Of a stretch of 64,000 nt of DNA, positions 10,035-20,951 are shown one piece after another (position 1 is the first letter of the stretch; each line of letters starts with the position of its first letter). The notes beneath the pieces are model-generated. The model saw only the letters and a list, made by a program, of their open reading frames with translations. It ran no database searches and had not been told where the DNA came from. The position numbers and the translations under genes are program-made. Source of the DNA: Aureobasidium sp. EXF-3400 (Eukaryota; Ascomycota; Dothideomycetes; Dothideales; Saccotheciaceae). Location: the NCBI GenBank assembly GCA_024195585.1, contig SWBL01000070.1, positions 62,001 to 126,000 of the forward strand, written 5' to 3'.

Positions 10035-13000
10035 ATGGCCGGCCAGTCAATACCGACCAAATTTCCCTGCTGGTGCAAGGCTGTCTATTCATGGGGTGGA
10101 GAGGTGTGCAATGACCTGGATCCAACACAGGAGCGCAACAATGGCTGACCTTGTATACAGACCAAGAAAGACCTAGGCTTCATCGAGGGAGATCTGATTG
10201 AGTGTCTCAATGCAGGAGATGGATCATGGTGGATGGGCCGTCTGAGGCGCGACCGGCGCATGGTTGGCCTGTTTCCCTCCAACTTTGTCCAAGTGCTCGA
10301 CGAGAAGTTCCAACCAGCTCCCATCCGCCGCAATGTTTCACCGCCAACCACCGTCGCCGCGCCGTCAAAGTCGAAGAGTGTCTTTCGCAAACCATTCCAG
10401 GGCTATAAAGAGTTTGGATACCGCGACGATGGATGCAATTCGCGTGGCAGCACACCAGAGGACAGACAAGCAAAGAAGAAGTTCAGCCCATACTCGAGCA
10501 TGAAGACAGCAAAGCCTCCTGGCTCCGACAAGAAGCCACCATCATCACCACTCAAGGAAGACTCGACCTTCCATCTCCCTTCTCCGCTACCACGCGCCTC
10601 TCCCAGCAGGGCACCTTCGGCCGCAGACATGTACAGGGCTTCCTCTCCAGCCCCTACCACATTGCACCGATCAGTCTCTCCCGCACCTTCTGCATTCTAC
10701 AGGCCAACTTCGCCAGCACCGTCAACTATGTACAGAACATCTTCGCCTGCGCCCTCGGCCATGTACAGGGCTACATCACCTGCTCCGTCGGCTATATACA
10801 GAGCTGCCTCACCTGCTCCTTCAGCCATGTATCGTCCTGTTTCGCCTAATCCACAAGATATGTACCGCTCGAACTCTCCCAACCCATCAGCCATGTACAG
10901 TCGTCACGCCTCGCCCAATGCTGCCATGTATCGCGCTGCTTCGCCTAATCCCAACACAAACGCAGATTTGTACAGTCGAGCTGCCTCTCCGAATCCATAC
11001 CAGGCAACGTCGCCCAGTCCCTTCCACCAAAGCAGTTCTTCTTATCGCGCTTCATCTCCTGCTCCTTCGCAATTCCATCACTCGCCATCTCCTTCACCAA
11101 CTCCTACTCCCATGGCTGCGCCAGGCCAATACCAAGCATACAGGCCACCACAGGATTACGATTACTTCAGAACTGCTTCACCCGCGCCCCCAGCTCCGAT
11201 GCATCACATGTCAAGACAACCTTCACCAGCTCCACAAGACGATGCATCTTCTCCTCCACCTCCCGCGCCACCACCTCATCGTGTCCTCCACCAACAGCAA
11301 GGACTTGTTTCTCCTCGCCCTTCTCACGAGTCTGATATGAACAATGGTTACGCTACGCCTGGAGGCCACTCAAGAGATGGTCAATCCTCTGGAATGACTC
11401 CTTCTCCGTTGCGCGACGCCATGGCCGATGTAATGTCTTCTTTGCACGATATGAGTAGTGTTGCTGGACGATCGTCTCCCGCCCCTGGTCCCGAAAGTCC
11501 CAATGGAGTCTGGTCGCCCGATGCTTTCGATCTCATACGTTCTCGATCAGCCCACCAAGCTAGAGCAAAATCTGCTATGGACATGTACCGCAGGGAAGCA
11601 AGTCCGAACAGACTGGCAAATGTACAGGAAGACCAACATTCCATTCCTTCATTACCGCCTTCAAGAGATGGCCCTCCCGCACTGGACGAATATGTCTCAC
11701 GTATGGAGAGTCGACTAAGGCGCACGAAATCATCTGGCGCCGACCTCCAAACTGTTGGGGGCGCAGACAGCAGACCTACAACATCAAGCAGCCAGAGCAG
11801 TTCCGGCAGCGTTCGTTTCAGCACTCAAGTTCCCAGAAGCCCCAGCCCCCGGAAATCTGCCTATGAGATTGCCACTAGACAGCAACTCCGCAGGACACAA
11901 ACCAGCAAGACCAATGCGACCAGCTCTTCTTCCGGTACTAATAGTACTTCCACAGCCAGCACCACGAGCACTCAGATCACTAGCACAAGCATCATGAGTG
12001 GTCATTCTGCAGGTGCCTTCAGCGCCACTAGTGCTGGTAGCTTTGCTCGGCGAAAGTGGGGCTTGACTGGAAGCGTGAAGGGCAGACGGCCATTGAGCGC
12101 TCTGAGTTCGAGATCATATGGCGACCTTCAAGGGGAGTTTGGAAAAGAAGAACGACCCAAGACAGCTATGCAATCACGACCTCAATCTCCCGAAACTGGC
12201 ATCAGCTTCCATTCGAGTCATGCTACACAGCCTGCTCCAACTCCTGTCGCCGACTGGACTACTAATCCGTTCGAGACTGCTGGAGTACTTGGCGGTCTTT
12301 CCGCGCCCAAGGCTAAAAAGAGCGGCTTCTTCAGGAAGATGATCGATACAGCAAAGACAACCGCAAAGACTGGAGCAGCTAATGCAAGAAGCACGATTGC
12401 ATCTGGAAGACCTCCGAGTAGAGCAGGCTCTCCCAAGAAAAACATCATACCCGATGGGGTTACATCTATCTCTGGTGGTATGCCATCTTCTCCTCCTGCG
12501 CTGACATCGACTGCCCATCGAGACATGGGTCTTGGAGGCGGCGATGGTTGGATGCAGGTCAGACGTGATGTCAATCGTTCCAACTCTCTGAGCAGGAATG
12601 AAAGAGTCGAACGCATCGAACGTTGTGAGATGATGGATGTTCTCGTTCTCAGCCCGGTCGAGGAGCTTCTGGAGCGTACTGAAGGCGACGAAGGTCTTGA
12701 CGGACTGGCCATCATGGAGCCAACAGACTTTGCAGCCCCGAGTCTGGGTCTGGTGGACAAGGGCACGAGGTTCATCTCTGCTCTTCCTCAAATGATAACT
12801 CCGACATCATTGGCACAGAGCTATCTTTGCCGGCCTTACCGTAGCGATGTCCAGCGTCTTCGTGCCATCTTCACTTGGGTTTCTGAAAGAATTACCTGGG
12901 AAGAAGATTTTGAAGGTCAGATCGACACCAGACGTGTTCTGCAGACCAAGCGTGGCTGTGGCGAGGAAATCGCTGCTCTGGTGCGTGATCTCTGCTCTGC

Positions 13001-14288
13001 TGTTGGTCTCCATGCCGAGGTCGTCCGTGGATATCTCAAGGGACCTGGAGAACGTCTTGATCTGGAAACTATCGCAAGGCCGAATCACTTCTGGAACGCT
13101 GTCATCATCGACGGCGAGTGGCGTATCATGGACTGCTCCTTGGCCAATCCCACCAACCCCAAACGAAGCATGTACAGCTCAGCAAACAACACAGTTGCAG
13201 ATCCTTGGTTCTTCCTTACACGGCCGATGGAGATTTGCTACACTCATATTCCACTTCTTCCTGAGCAACAGCACATCGTCCCTCCGGTTCCTCATGAAGT
13301 TCTTATCTCATTGCCATGCGCCTGTCCACCTTACTTCCGTCACCGTCTCGAGCTTGCGAATTACGACACTTCGATTGCATACCTCGAGAATCTAGAAATG
13401 GCACATCTCCAGCTTACCGTACCTGAAGATGTAGAGATTGTTGCAGAGGTTGAAGCCCGCGCTTTCGCTCGCGATATGGATGGCGATCTCTTCGAGTCAG
13501 GCGATGTGACGAGAAAGATTGCACTTGCTCAGCCCACTTGGATTGGTGGTCGAAAGAGCTATGTGGTGAAAGCACTCCTACCCGGTGATGAAGGTGAAGG
13601 TGTTCTGAAAGTGTACGCCGGCAAGCGCGGCCTCATGCACAGCATCAAAGACAACCCACACGCTCTTGCCCTCGCAGTGCCTCTCTTGCACACAGGACAG
13701 AACCCACCCTACACTTTCCTCACCCGCCACCCTACACCCCACGCCCAACGTCACGACCTCTACGTTGCTCAACCCCAATGCAGCCGCTTGGTCATCAACA
13801 ACACTTTCGTGTTCTGCGTACGCCAACACCCATCCTCACTCTCCCGCTTCTCACCCGACACCTGGGGTGCCAACTGCTCCAACAACGCATCCGCACGTAG
13901 CACTTCCGCACTCGGTCTCCGCTCCACCTCACCAGCCCCCTACGCCCGTCCTTCCTCTGCGATGTCCATGGCCTCTTCCTCAGCAGGCGCCTCCCACACC
14001 GGCAGCCTCTACTCCGAATCCTCTGGGCTCAGCGACAAACAGCAGAAACCAGCTAAATTGGCCATTCAATCCCCCACTGGCAAGATCATCAGATTTACCA
14101 GAAAACAAGATTATGGAAGTTCTGCGGCTGGAAGTGGAAGGGGAAGTTCGACGGCGGAAGATGAAGAGGGGTTGGGGAGTACGTGGGAGACTATTATTAA
14201 GGTTGGTGAGAGGGGTGTTTATAGAGGTTTGGTGCTTGCAGATCGGAGTGCTAGGTGGTGTGTTTTTGCCGAGTGGGAGTGTGTATGA
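10035..14288 (+). CDS. cyk3: Cytokinesis protein 3-like: SH3 plus transglutaminase-like domain
   Basis: Exon 1 (10035-10103) and exon 2 (10161-14288) join across a 57-nt intron to give 1398 residues. The intron splits an N-terminal SH3 domain: AVYSWGGE, then KKDLGFIEGDLIE, GSWWMGRL and LFPSNFV, ending near residue 70. Residues about 175-310 carry repeats of SPAPSAMYRA type, and a long Ser/Pro/Thr-rich linker follows. A transglutaminase-like domain spans about residues 900-1030, with a possible triad of Cys956 (KRGCGEE), His999 (PNHFWNAV) and Asp1014 (IMDCS). A C-terminal conserved region of about 350 residues follows. This order matches the Cyk3 family, which acts at the division site in actomyosin ring constriction and septum formation. 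The family is generally viewed as catalytically dead, so the retained Cys-His-Asp set deserves notice. The family name is confident; activity is not. Confidence 0.9.
10620..11010 (+). repeat. Coding repeats of the SPAPSAMYRA type
   Basis: About a dozen degenerate 10-12-residue units within the Cyk3-like gene follow the pattern S-P-x-P-S-x-M-Y-R-x-x. The proximal units use SPAP and the distal ones SPNP, which suggests stepwise expansion. Each unit offers a Ser-Pro site and a tyrosine. Confidence 0.85.
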
Positions 14289-14721
14289 AGCGAAAAGTAG
14301 AATGGCGGGTTTTTTCTTCTTTGCTTTTGTTGGGTTTTAATGTGGAGTTTGTACGATACAAAGGGTGTTTCTTATACACGAAGCGAGAGGTTTGGGAGGA
14401 ACGGAATGTAGGAGTAGAGACTTCTGGGTTGGAGTTTTACTGTTGTCTAAGCATATGATTGATTTTTATATCGTGTTCCCCTTTACCACTTGAAATCTGA
14501 CCCTTCTGTTCGGTGTACGTCATGGATAATGATATCATGCATGGCTTCCTGCCTTGTCTATGGAAGTCTTGAGGAAAATAGAGAATAAACACCGCAGCCT
14601 GCATCAATCCAAAAACTCCGTCGTGATCATGAAGATATGCAAATAACCTGTTCCGAGAAAAGAAAGAGCAAGCAGCTTCCATCATATGTCCGCCTTACTA
14701 GCCGCCTTTCTCTTTCTCCCC
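14289..14721. other. Convergent 3' flanks of the Cyk3-like and XPB genes
   Basis: The two genes point at each other here. Apart from the short tandem duplication next to the XPB stop codon (listed separately), nothing is seen. Confidence 0.5.
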
Positions 14722-14753
14722 TCACATATCCGCCTTACTAGCCGCCTTTCTCT
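14689..14753 (-). repeat. 40-bp tandem duplication of the XPB 3' end
   Basis: An identical 25-base word occurs at 14689-14713 and 14729-14753, a 40-bp period. The inner copy encodes the last residues of XPB (RKAASKAD). The outer copy lies just beyond the stop codon and keeps the same codons in another frame. This suggests a recent local duplication or loss of a longer C-terminal tail. Confidence 0.75.
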
Positions 14754-17304
14754 TCTCATTCGTCCTCTGGATATCCTTGAAGAATTTACTCGTCGGCTTG
14801 TTCTTCTTGAGTTCCTTGTTTCTGCTCTTGTTGTATTCGATATACGCCATATCCTTACCACCCGCATATTCGCTAAGCGCACCAGCAGTACGACGAACAC
14901 CAGGTTTGCCTTTCGGTCCTTTATGCATTTGTCTGCCACTGAAAAGATCATCTTGGATATTCTCAACACTGCCGCTTTCTTCGCCTGCCATGAGTACATC
15001 CTCCAGAAGTTCCATGCGCGAAGAGGTGTCTCGGAAGTGCAGGCCTTCGACTTTGTCGATGCCTGTTAGGTGGGTGATTACTTTGAAGGAGTAGCCTTGG
15101 TCGACGAGGAAGGCTTGGCGTTTGGAGGAGTAGTACATTTCGTTGGTGTCTTTGGAGACGAGGGAGTAGAAGAAGGCGTTGAAACCTTCGTCGTTTCTGC
15201 GCTTGGCTCGTAGGATACGACCGAGTCGTTGAGCTTCTTGGCGACGAGAACTATGATAGAGTTAGTGATTGATTCTGTTACGCAGCGATGTTAGAGCTTA
15301 CCCATAATGACTGGACACTTGGATCAAGCAAGTGGCCTCGGGTAGATCCAGACTCGTATCTCCGATCTTTGACAAGAAAATCGTTCGAACTGCTTCATTC
15401 TGTTGGAAGTTCTGCAAAACCAGCTCGCGCTCTCTTTGAGGTGTGTCTCCGTAGATATAGGGCTTCTTCAGTCGCTTGGCGTATTTCTCAAGAGCGTATA
15501 CGTTATCAGAGAAGACAATGATTTTGTCACCTCTTTTTTCGTGGTAGTCAATCAGGAATTGACATGCTTGGAACTTTCTAGGGTTCATGGTGGAGAGTAG
15601 AGAGCGCTTGTTGGTAGTGCGAGCCTTCAGATACTCACCGTAGAACTCAGTTGTCATAGGGCACCAGACTTCAGCGCATTGGACGCGAGCAATGTGACCC
15701 TCTTCCGACAACTGAAGCCAATTTGCTTCGTACAGTTTGGGCCCGATAAGGAAGTTCAGATCCTTGATTTTGTCATCCTCTCGTAGCAATGTAGCAGTCA
15801 GTCCGAGCTTCGAATGTGACCTGATCTTGGATGTTACACGTCTGAACATTTCAGCGGGCACAACGTGAACTTCGTCGAGAACCATCAAACCCCACTCTCT
15901 GTTCTGGATGAAGTCCATGACTTGCTGACTGTCGTGAGCTCTTCGAGTGTTTTGAGTGACCATACTGTATGTGCAAACAATGATGCCTGCTCGTTGGTTG
16001 AGTTTCTCCTTTTCGCCAGATGTGAAAATGGCAATGTCATCTGAGCTAATATTGGACCACTTCAAGAATTCGTTCTTCCACTGGTAGGCACTCATGGCAG
16101 AAGTGCACAAAACAATAGCAGACTTTTTGACAGTACAGGCAGCAGTGATGCCGACCAGAGTCTTACCAGCACCACATGGTAGGACAATGATTCCACTTCT
16201 GGCACGGCCGTTACCAAACATTTTACTAAGAGCATGTTCTTGATAGTATCTGATCTGGGCCATAGGCCGTAGATCAATGTCCAGGTTCGCGTTGATATCG
16301 TCGTTTCGGAAATCGTATTCGTTGGTGAGAGGTAATCCCAGGTTGACGTTGCACTGTTGCTGGACTGCTTGAATTTTCTCACCATCGATCTCGAAAGAAT
16401 GGACTTCGTCACCCTCATCATCATCGTCTTCATCTCTCAGGTAGGCTGTCATGTCTTGTTCTGCTTCTTTTTGCCTATCATCATCGTCATCGTCATCGTC
16501 ATCGTCCTTTTTGGCAGCCTTCCTCTGTGCTTGAGCTTCAGCTTGCTTAACGCCAGCAGCGTCTTTTGTTCCAGGAATGACCAAGCCTCCTAATTGGGGT
16601 GCCTTCTCTTGAATCAACTCGTCGGTCTCATGGATTCTGGCGGGCCCGACGACAGGATCTTTCAAAAGCATCTGTAAGACAGTGGCATCCTGACTTTCGA
16701 TGTAGTATCTGTTGTGCTTCAGGACCAAACGGATCTTTCCATAGGACTGAGTCGAGGTGTAGATGAATTCTTTCAAGCCATCGGGCAATTTTATTTTTGA
16801 AAAGACTTCGAGTTGGCGAATGATATCGTCTGTGGTGAGACCAACCGAGACGGCGGCGAACAGACTGTGACCGGTGATTGTGTATTCGTGAACATTGGTA
16901 GTTCTGGACTGGGGCTCGGCGATGTTGATCAAGAAGTTCTGAGCCTGCTTGAATGAAGGAGAGAAGGTTTCGACGACGATTCTGCCCTTTTCGGGATCGA
17001 GCCAGAGCGGGCGCACAGCGTGGTCTGGTTTCAACTCGAGGGCGGAGTGGTCTTTGTCGCTGCGAAAGAGACGGGTCGCTTGATCTGCCTCCTGGGGTTT
17101 TACGTTTTTGCTGCGGTACGAGGATGGCTGGAACTTCTTGACAGTTTCTTCGTAATCATCGTTCTGTGGCGTATAGTCGTCTGGGTCGTCGGACATGTAT
17201 TCGTCGTCGCTGCTGCCCATGCTGACGGGAGTGTTCACACCTGACGCCACGCGCTTGGACGGGCGAGAGCCAGAGGCGGCGGCGGCCTTGCGCTTCGGCG
17301 GCAT
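14722..17304 (-). CDS. SSL2: TFIIH DNA helicase/translocase XPB (Ssl2/Rad25)
   Basis: Exons 17304-15302 and 15250-14722 are joined by a 51-nt intron, giving 843 residues. The ATG at 17304 is used; the frame extends a few codons upstream only through TTG. An N-terminal basic segment (MPPKRKAAAASG) precedes the XPB damage-recognition-like domain. Helicase motifs are LPCGAGKT (Walker A), LDEVH (DExH box), LTATLLRED (motif III and the RED motif) and, across the intron, QRLGRILR (motif VI). An acidic insert with a run of aspartates lies before the helicase core. XPB is the 3'-5' translocase of TFIIH, needed for promoter opening and nucleotide excision repair in the nucleus. Family length and order are normal. 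It shares a 486-bp divergent promoter region with the small-protein gene at 17791. Confidence 0.97.
16460..16510 (-). repeat. Trinucleotide run coding for poly-aspartate in XPB
   Basis: The plus strand reads repeated catcgt units, which encode nine or more consecutive aspartates on the minus strand. They lie in the acidic linker ahead of the helicase core. This is a likely length-variable microsatellite. Confidence 0.8.
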
Positions 17305-17790
17305 GGCGATGGTGGTTGACAAGGACGTCGAGTCTGTGATGGATGGCTAAATGTTGTATTTGGATCGAGGGACTGAATAATTGTGACTCCACGTGCTGCA
17401 GCCTGAAGTTGTACAGTGACAATGACGGAATGTTTGCGAGGCGGAGAAGCTTCGGTGGTGAAGTTGTATCCGCTAACACCGCTTCTTTGTTCACGACGAC
17501 AATGACATGCGCCGGCCTGTGATAGTGACGGCGGTAAGACTTGGATGTAATTTGGCAGCTACGAAAAGGATGGCCTTGTGAAGAGAATCACATGTGAAAT
17601 GGAAGGCGCATTCGGTTGCGATTGCTTGCTCGGCGTGGAGGTAGCGGCTAGGGCTTCCGTCAAGGTGAATCTCAGGTGATGCAACCATTTGTCTGCCACG
17701 ACTTTGCCCGATTCTTCTCCAATTGACCACGCTTTTGTTTGTAACCGTCTACTCTCCTTCAACTGCCAATCCATCTCTCACACACCAATC
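17305..17790. other. Bidirectional promoter region, XPB and small membrane protein
   Basis: This 486-bp gap lies between divergent starts. No clear TATA box was seen. Short open frames are present on the minus strand without recognisable content. Confidence 0.5.
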
Positions 17791-18227
17791 ATGAACACTG
17801 TAAGTCCAGTTAAAGCACATGTTGCGCGCAAACGACTGACTTGCCCCGCAGGTTAGATCTGTCGGGTACGCTTCGAATCCAAATCTCCAAATCGCATTAC
17901 AATCCAGCTAACACTACATCCCCGAACAGCTACGGCTGGGGTGTCCTCGTCCTCGCAGGCGGTGGCTCATACTACTTCGCCAAGAAGAGCATCAACAAGG
18001 ATCGCGCCGAGCGCGCAGAAGCAGACAACAAGAGACGCATGGAAGCCCGCGCACTTCAGAACCGCTACCCCATGCCTCCTCAGAAACAAGATGGTCACGC
18101 AAACGCAAGCAGAGAAGCAACTGAAGATATCTCTCCCGCCTCTGGCCATGCCTCCGAAAGCGGTTCTCACCCCTCGTTCGAGAGCACAGCACCATACAGG
18201 AGCAAGAAAGGCGATCGCTTCAGCTGA
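17791..18227 (+). CDS. Small single-pass membrane protein (DUF4748-like), with 14-nt microexon
   Basis: Three coding exons, 17791-17799, 17852-17865 and 17930-18227, give 106 residues. The first exon holds only three codons and the second is 14 nt. Both introns have good sites (GTAAGT...CGCAG; GTACGC...AACAG). The product starts MNTVRSVGYGWGVLVLAGG, with one hydrophobic segment (about residues 9-22), then SYYFAKKSINKDRAERAEAD, a charged helix, and a polar tail. The short N-terminus, membrane helix and basic amphipathic helix resemble small fungal mitochondrial membrane proteins of the DUF4748 type. The family assignment rests on memory of the YFAKKxIN motif. The function is unknown. Confidence 0.75.
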
Positions 18228-18601
18228 GCCTGTCCGAAAGAACCATCTGTATTATAAAGCATTGTCATGGAGTTCATCTGCCTTCTCTATTTACATCTCG
18301 AGGCTTGCGTCCTATTCCTGAATATCATGAGTAACAAACAACAACACCACTCTTCCTGCTCTCTATCCATATGTTCAAACGCCCAATGTCCATGCAGAGC
18401 CATGCCAGGCTGTATCCCAAACGCCAAATACCAGAAGCAACCATCATCACGTGTACCATCTCTCCGTTGTCTACTCAAGATCTACGACCAAGACCAGCAT
18501 AGTCCTCAAGCCGAGAGCCATTGGCAAGGCAATCTCTGTAGCTGAGAGGTCGCCTGAGGTTTTATTAGTACAAGCATGTACTTGCTCTTGCTATATTCAA
18601 C
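18228..18601. other. Convergent 3' flanks
   Basis: This gap lies between two small convergent genes. Nothing else was recognised. Confidence 0.45.
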
Positions 18602-18796
18602 TCACATCTTTGCGTATGTGGTATCGTCGCGTGTACGTCTGCTCATTTCTGCCGCACCAGCAAATGGTGCGCTGAAGGCGAGAGTGCAGTATCCCATGAT
18701 TCCAATGAGCTTGACGCGATCCTTGGGGCTCATGGCGTTGAAGTGGGTGGTGCCTGAGCGGATGCTCTGCATGAGTGCTTGCGAGGGAGATGTCAT
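18602..18796 (-). CDS. Small hypothetical membrane protein (64 residues)
   Basis: The uninterrupted frame starts at the ATG at 18796 (MTSPSQALMQSIRSGTTHFN) and ends at 18602. It contains an SPKDRVKL stretch, one hydrophobic helix (about residues 29-47, LIGIMGYCTLAFSAPFAGAA) and a polar tail (EMSRRTRDDTT). Composition is protein-like and the start context is fair, so it is probably real. The upstream sequence contains a GTGAGT-like site that could belong to a leader intron. I do not recognise the family. A small subunit of a mitochondrial or ER membrane complex is possible but is a guess. Confidence 0.55.
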   Translation of the reverse strand: MTSPSQALMQSIRSGTTHFNAMSPKDRVKLIGIMGYCTLAFSAPFAGAAEMSRRTRDDTTYAKM

Positions 18797-19947
18797 GGTG
18801 ATAATGATTGTAGTCTTTGTATCCTTGATCAGTCTCAGAAAGCAAGCAACAACACGATTCAACACTCACATGTGATTCTCAAGATTCCGAGTGCTGTCAA
18901 GATAGCAGAAGTTGTAGTGATTTCTTCTCAAGTGCCAAAAATACCTTGAACCATTTAGTAGCAGGGAGACCTCCTCTCTTTATACGTACCTAACGCTTAC
19001 AAAACACCTACCTTCCATAAACCTAAAAATGCACTGCTGCCTCATATTGCGCAACCAATGCCTGAATCATACCATTGCCCAAGAGATTGCCCCACTAACA
19101 ACCTGATCATGTGGAGCGATATATCCCGCCAAAATGACAAGATGTCACGCCATCCTGCATCCTTACACAGCCCAAATACCCCTCTGCCCGACAACAACAC
19201 CTAAGATTGCTTCTACACACTACAACTTTCCTTGCCGTAGACACCTTCCGGTGCGAGGTCAAAGTTTCGGGGCCTTGTTTCGGCAGGTTTCAGTAGGACT
19301 TGCTTTTGAGCGACTCATGTGGTTCTGACAGCGGAAGTCGTGGTCGGCATGTTTGTGAGGAGGAGGCCTTGAATCGCGGGGCCGAAGGCGCCCGGACACG
19401 CCCGAAAAGTGACCCTGGTGCTTCATGTGGGGTAATTGCTAGACTCTCTGGTTTCGATCACGGTGCTGTACACCTTGATGTTCACCACATCTTCTCGGTT
19501 CATTCTGCGTCGCCGAAACGTCCTCAGTAGACTTTGGCTGGAGCTCTAAGTCAAACTGTATCTTCAAGACTTCCCCATGGCAGCCATACCTCCTCACTGT
19601 AACATTTCAGCTCCCCGATAGCGGGCTTTAGTAGGTTTTTTTGTTGACTCGCTGTTGCAACCAACACGTCGATCTTTAGCTAAGAGCGCGTCGCATCCAC
19701 TCATGCGCACGTAGAACGCGTCTGGCGGTGAGAAATGGTCTGAGAATATCCATACCGTTTGGAAAAAGATTGGATCAGATAAGATCATGGATCTTCAACG
19801 GCAGCATCATTACATCGTCATCGCTTATAAACTTTCCAGACCTCGACTCGTGTATGAGGCCATACCTCTCCTTGGACCTCAATCAAGTTGCCTGATCAAC
19901 ATCGACACACCTTTGATCGTCAATTGAACGATTGAGTCACAGCACGA
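18797..19947. other. Divergent promoter region upstream of the FNT channel gene
   Basis: These 1.15 kb contain no convincing gene. The part near 19826 holds a TATA element, listed separately. Small frames around 19134-19530 have no recognisable content. Confidence 0.5.
19826..19831 (+). promoter_or_regulatory. TATA box of the FNT channel gene
   Basis: TATAAA lies 117 bp upstream of the ATG at 19948 in an otherwise mixed-composition leader. The position is plausible for a fungal inducible promoter. Confidence 0.45.
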
Positions 19948-20861
19948 ATGTCTACTGGAGCTCTATCACCCCGAAAGGCCGCCGAACAGACGCTGGAGAC
20001 TGGCGTCCATCATCTTGAGGAAGACTTACAATTGACGTTTCTCAAGAACATCTATGGCGCTCTATTGATCTCAGCAGGAGGCTTGCTCTCCCTCACTCTG
20101 GTCACAGGAACTCCAGGGCTATCAGAATCCAACCCTGGACTGCCACGTATCTTGCAAGGCCTTACCTTTCCCATTGGCCTTGTCTTGGTATATCTCGTAG
20201 GAGCCGAACTCTACACTGGATACCCTATGTGGTAAGTTATCTTCCTATCACCTATTCTTGCATACATAATCTAATCTCGAGAAAAAGGTTTGTCATGACA
20301 GCCCTCGAACGCAAAGGCACACCAATCCAGTATCTTCGCAGCGGTATAGCATCATGGATCGGCAACCTCCTCGGCTCCCTCCTTTTTGCTTCCCTCTTCG
20401 TCTATCTCACCGAAATCCTCAGTGAAGAACCCTTCAAATCCGGCACCATCTCCATGATTCAAAAAGACATCATCGACTCCCAATGGCACATCATTTTCCT
20501 CCGCTCCATTCTCTGCGGCTGGCTAGTAACCTTTGCAATGATGCTCGGCACCCAAAATCAAGATGGCATTAGTAAAGCTCTAGCATTGCATTTACCATTC
20601 TTCATCTCTACGGCGGCTAAATGTCCTCATACTGTTGAGTATATGTATCTGGGCTCTACGGCTATGATGTTGGGCTCGCCAATGTCGGTGGGTATGTTTA
20701 TTTGGAAATGTCTGATTCCTATTACTTTGGGGAATACGGTTGGAGGGGGCTTGTTTACGGGTGCTTATTCTTGGTGGGTGCATTTGTACTGTAATGATGA
20801 GAAGGCTGCTCATCGTGATGGAAATGGTTGGGGTGATGTTAGACTTGAGGATGATGATTGA
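19948..20861 (+). CDS. Formate/nitrite transporter (FNT) family channel
   Basis: Exons 19948-20231 and 20288-20861 are joined by a 56-nt intron (GTAAGT...AAAAAG) to give 285 residues. The N-terminus is soluble; six hydrophobic segments follow, with FNT landmarks such as LTFPIGLVLVYLVGAELYTG, NLLGSL and PITLGNTVGGG. The filter histidine falls at residue 209 within CPHTVEYMY. The Asn that usually follows four residues later is replaced by Tyr. FNT proteins are pentameric plasma-membrane channels for formate, nitrite or related small anions. The fungal nitrite transporter NitA belongs here, but no nitrate or nitrite reductase gene is nearby. The gene converges on a cyanide hydratase with only 90 bp between stop codons, which favours formate or a related product of cyanide breakdown as a candidate substrate. 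That last point is inference. Confidence 0.9.
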
Positions 20862-20951
20862 GTAGGAGTCTACTAGGAGTGGAGACGTTACATATGTACA
20901 TAAAAGACAGTGGTACCAAAGTTCTGAACAAAGAACCTCTTCTCAAGTTCT

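Noticed and set aside
7693..17304. Functional cluster of TAF6 (TFIID) and XPB (TFIIH)
   Set aside because: Both are core transcription factors, but they are separated by a cytokinesis gene, lie on opposite strands and share no promoter. Chance proximity is the simpler reading.
17304..17322. Upstream start of XPB at 17322
   Set aside because: That codon is TTG; the first in-frame ATG is at 17304 and fits the basic XPB N-terminus.
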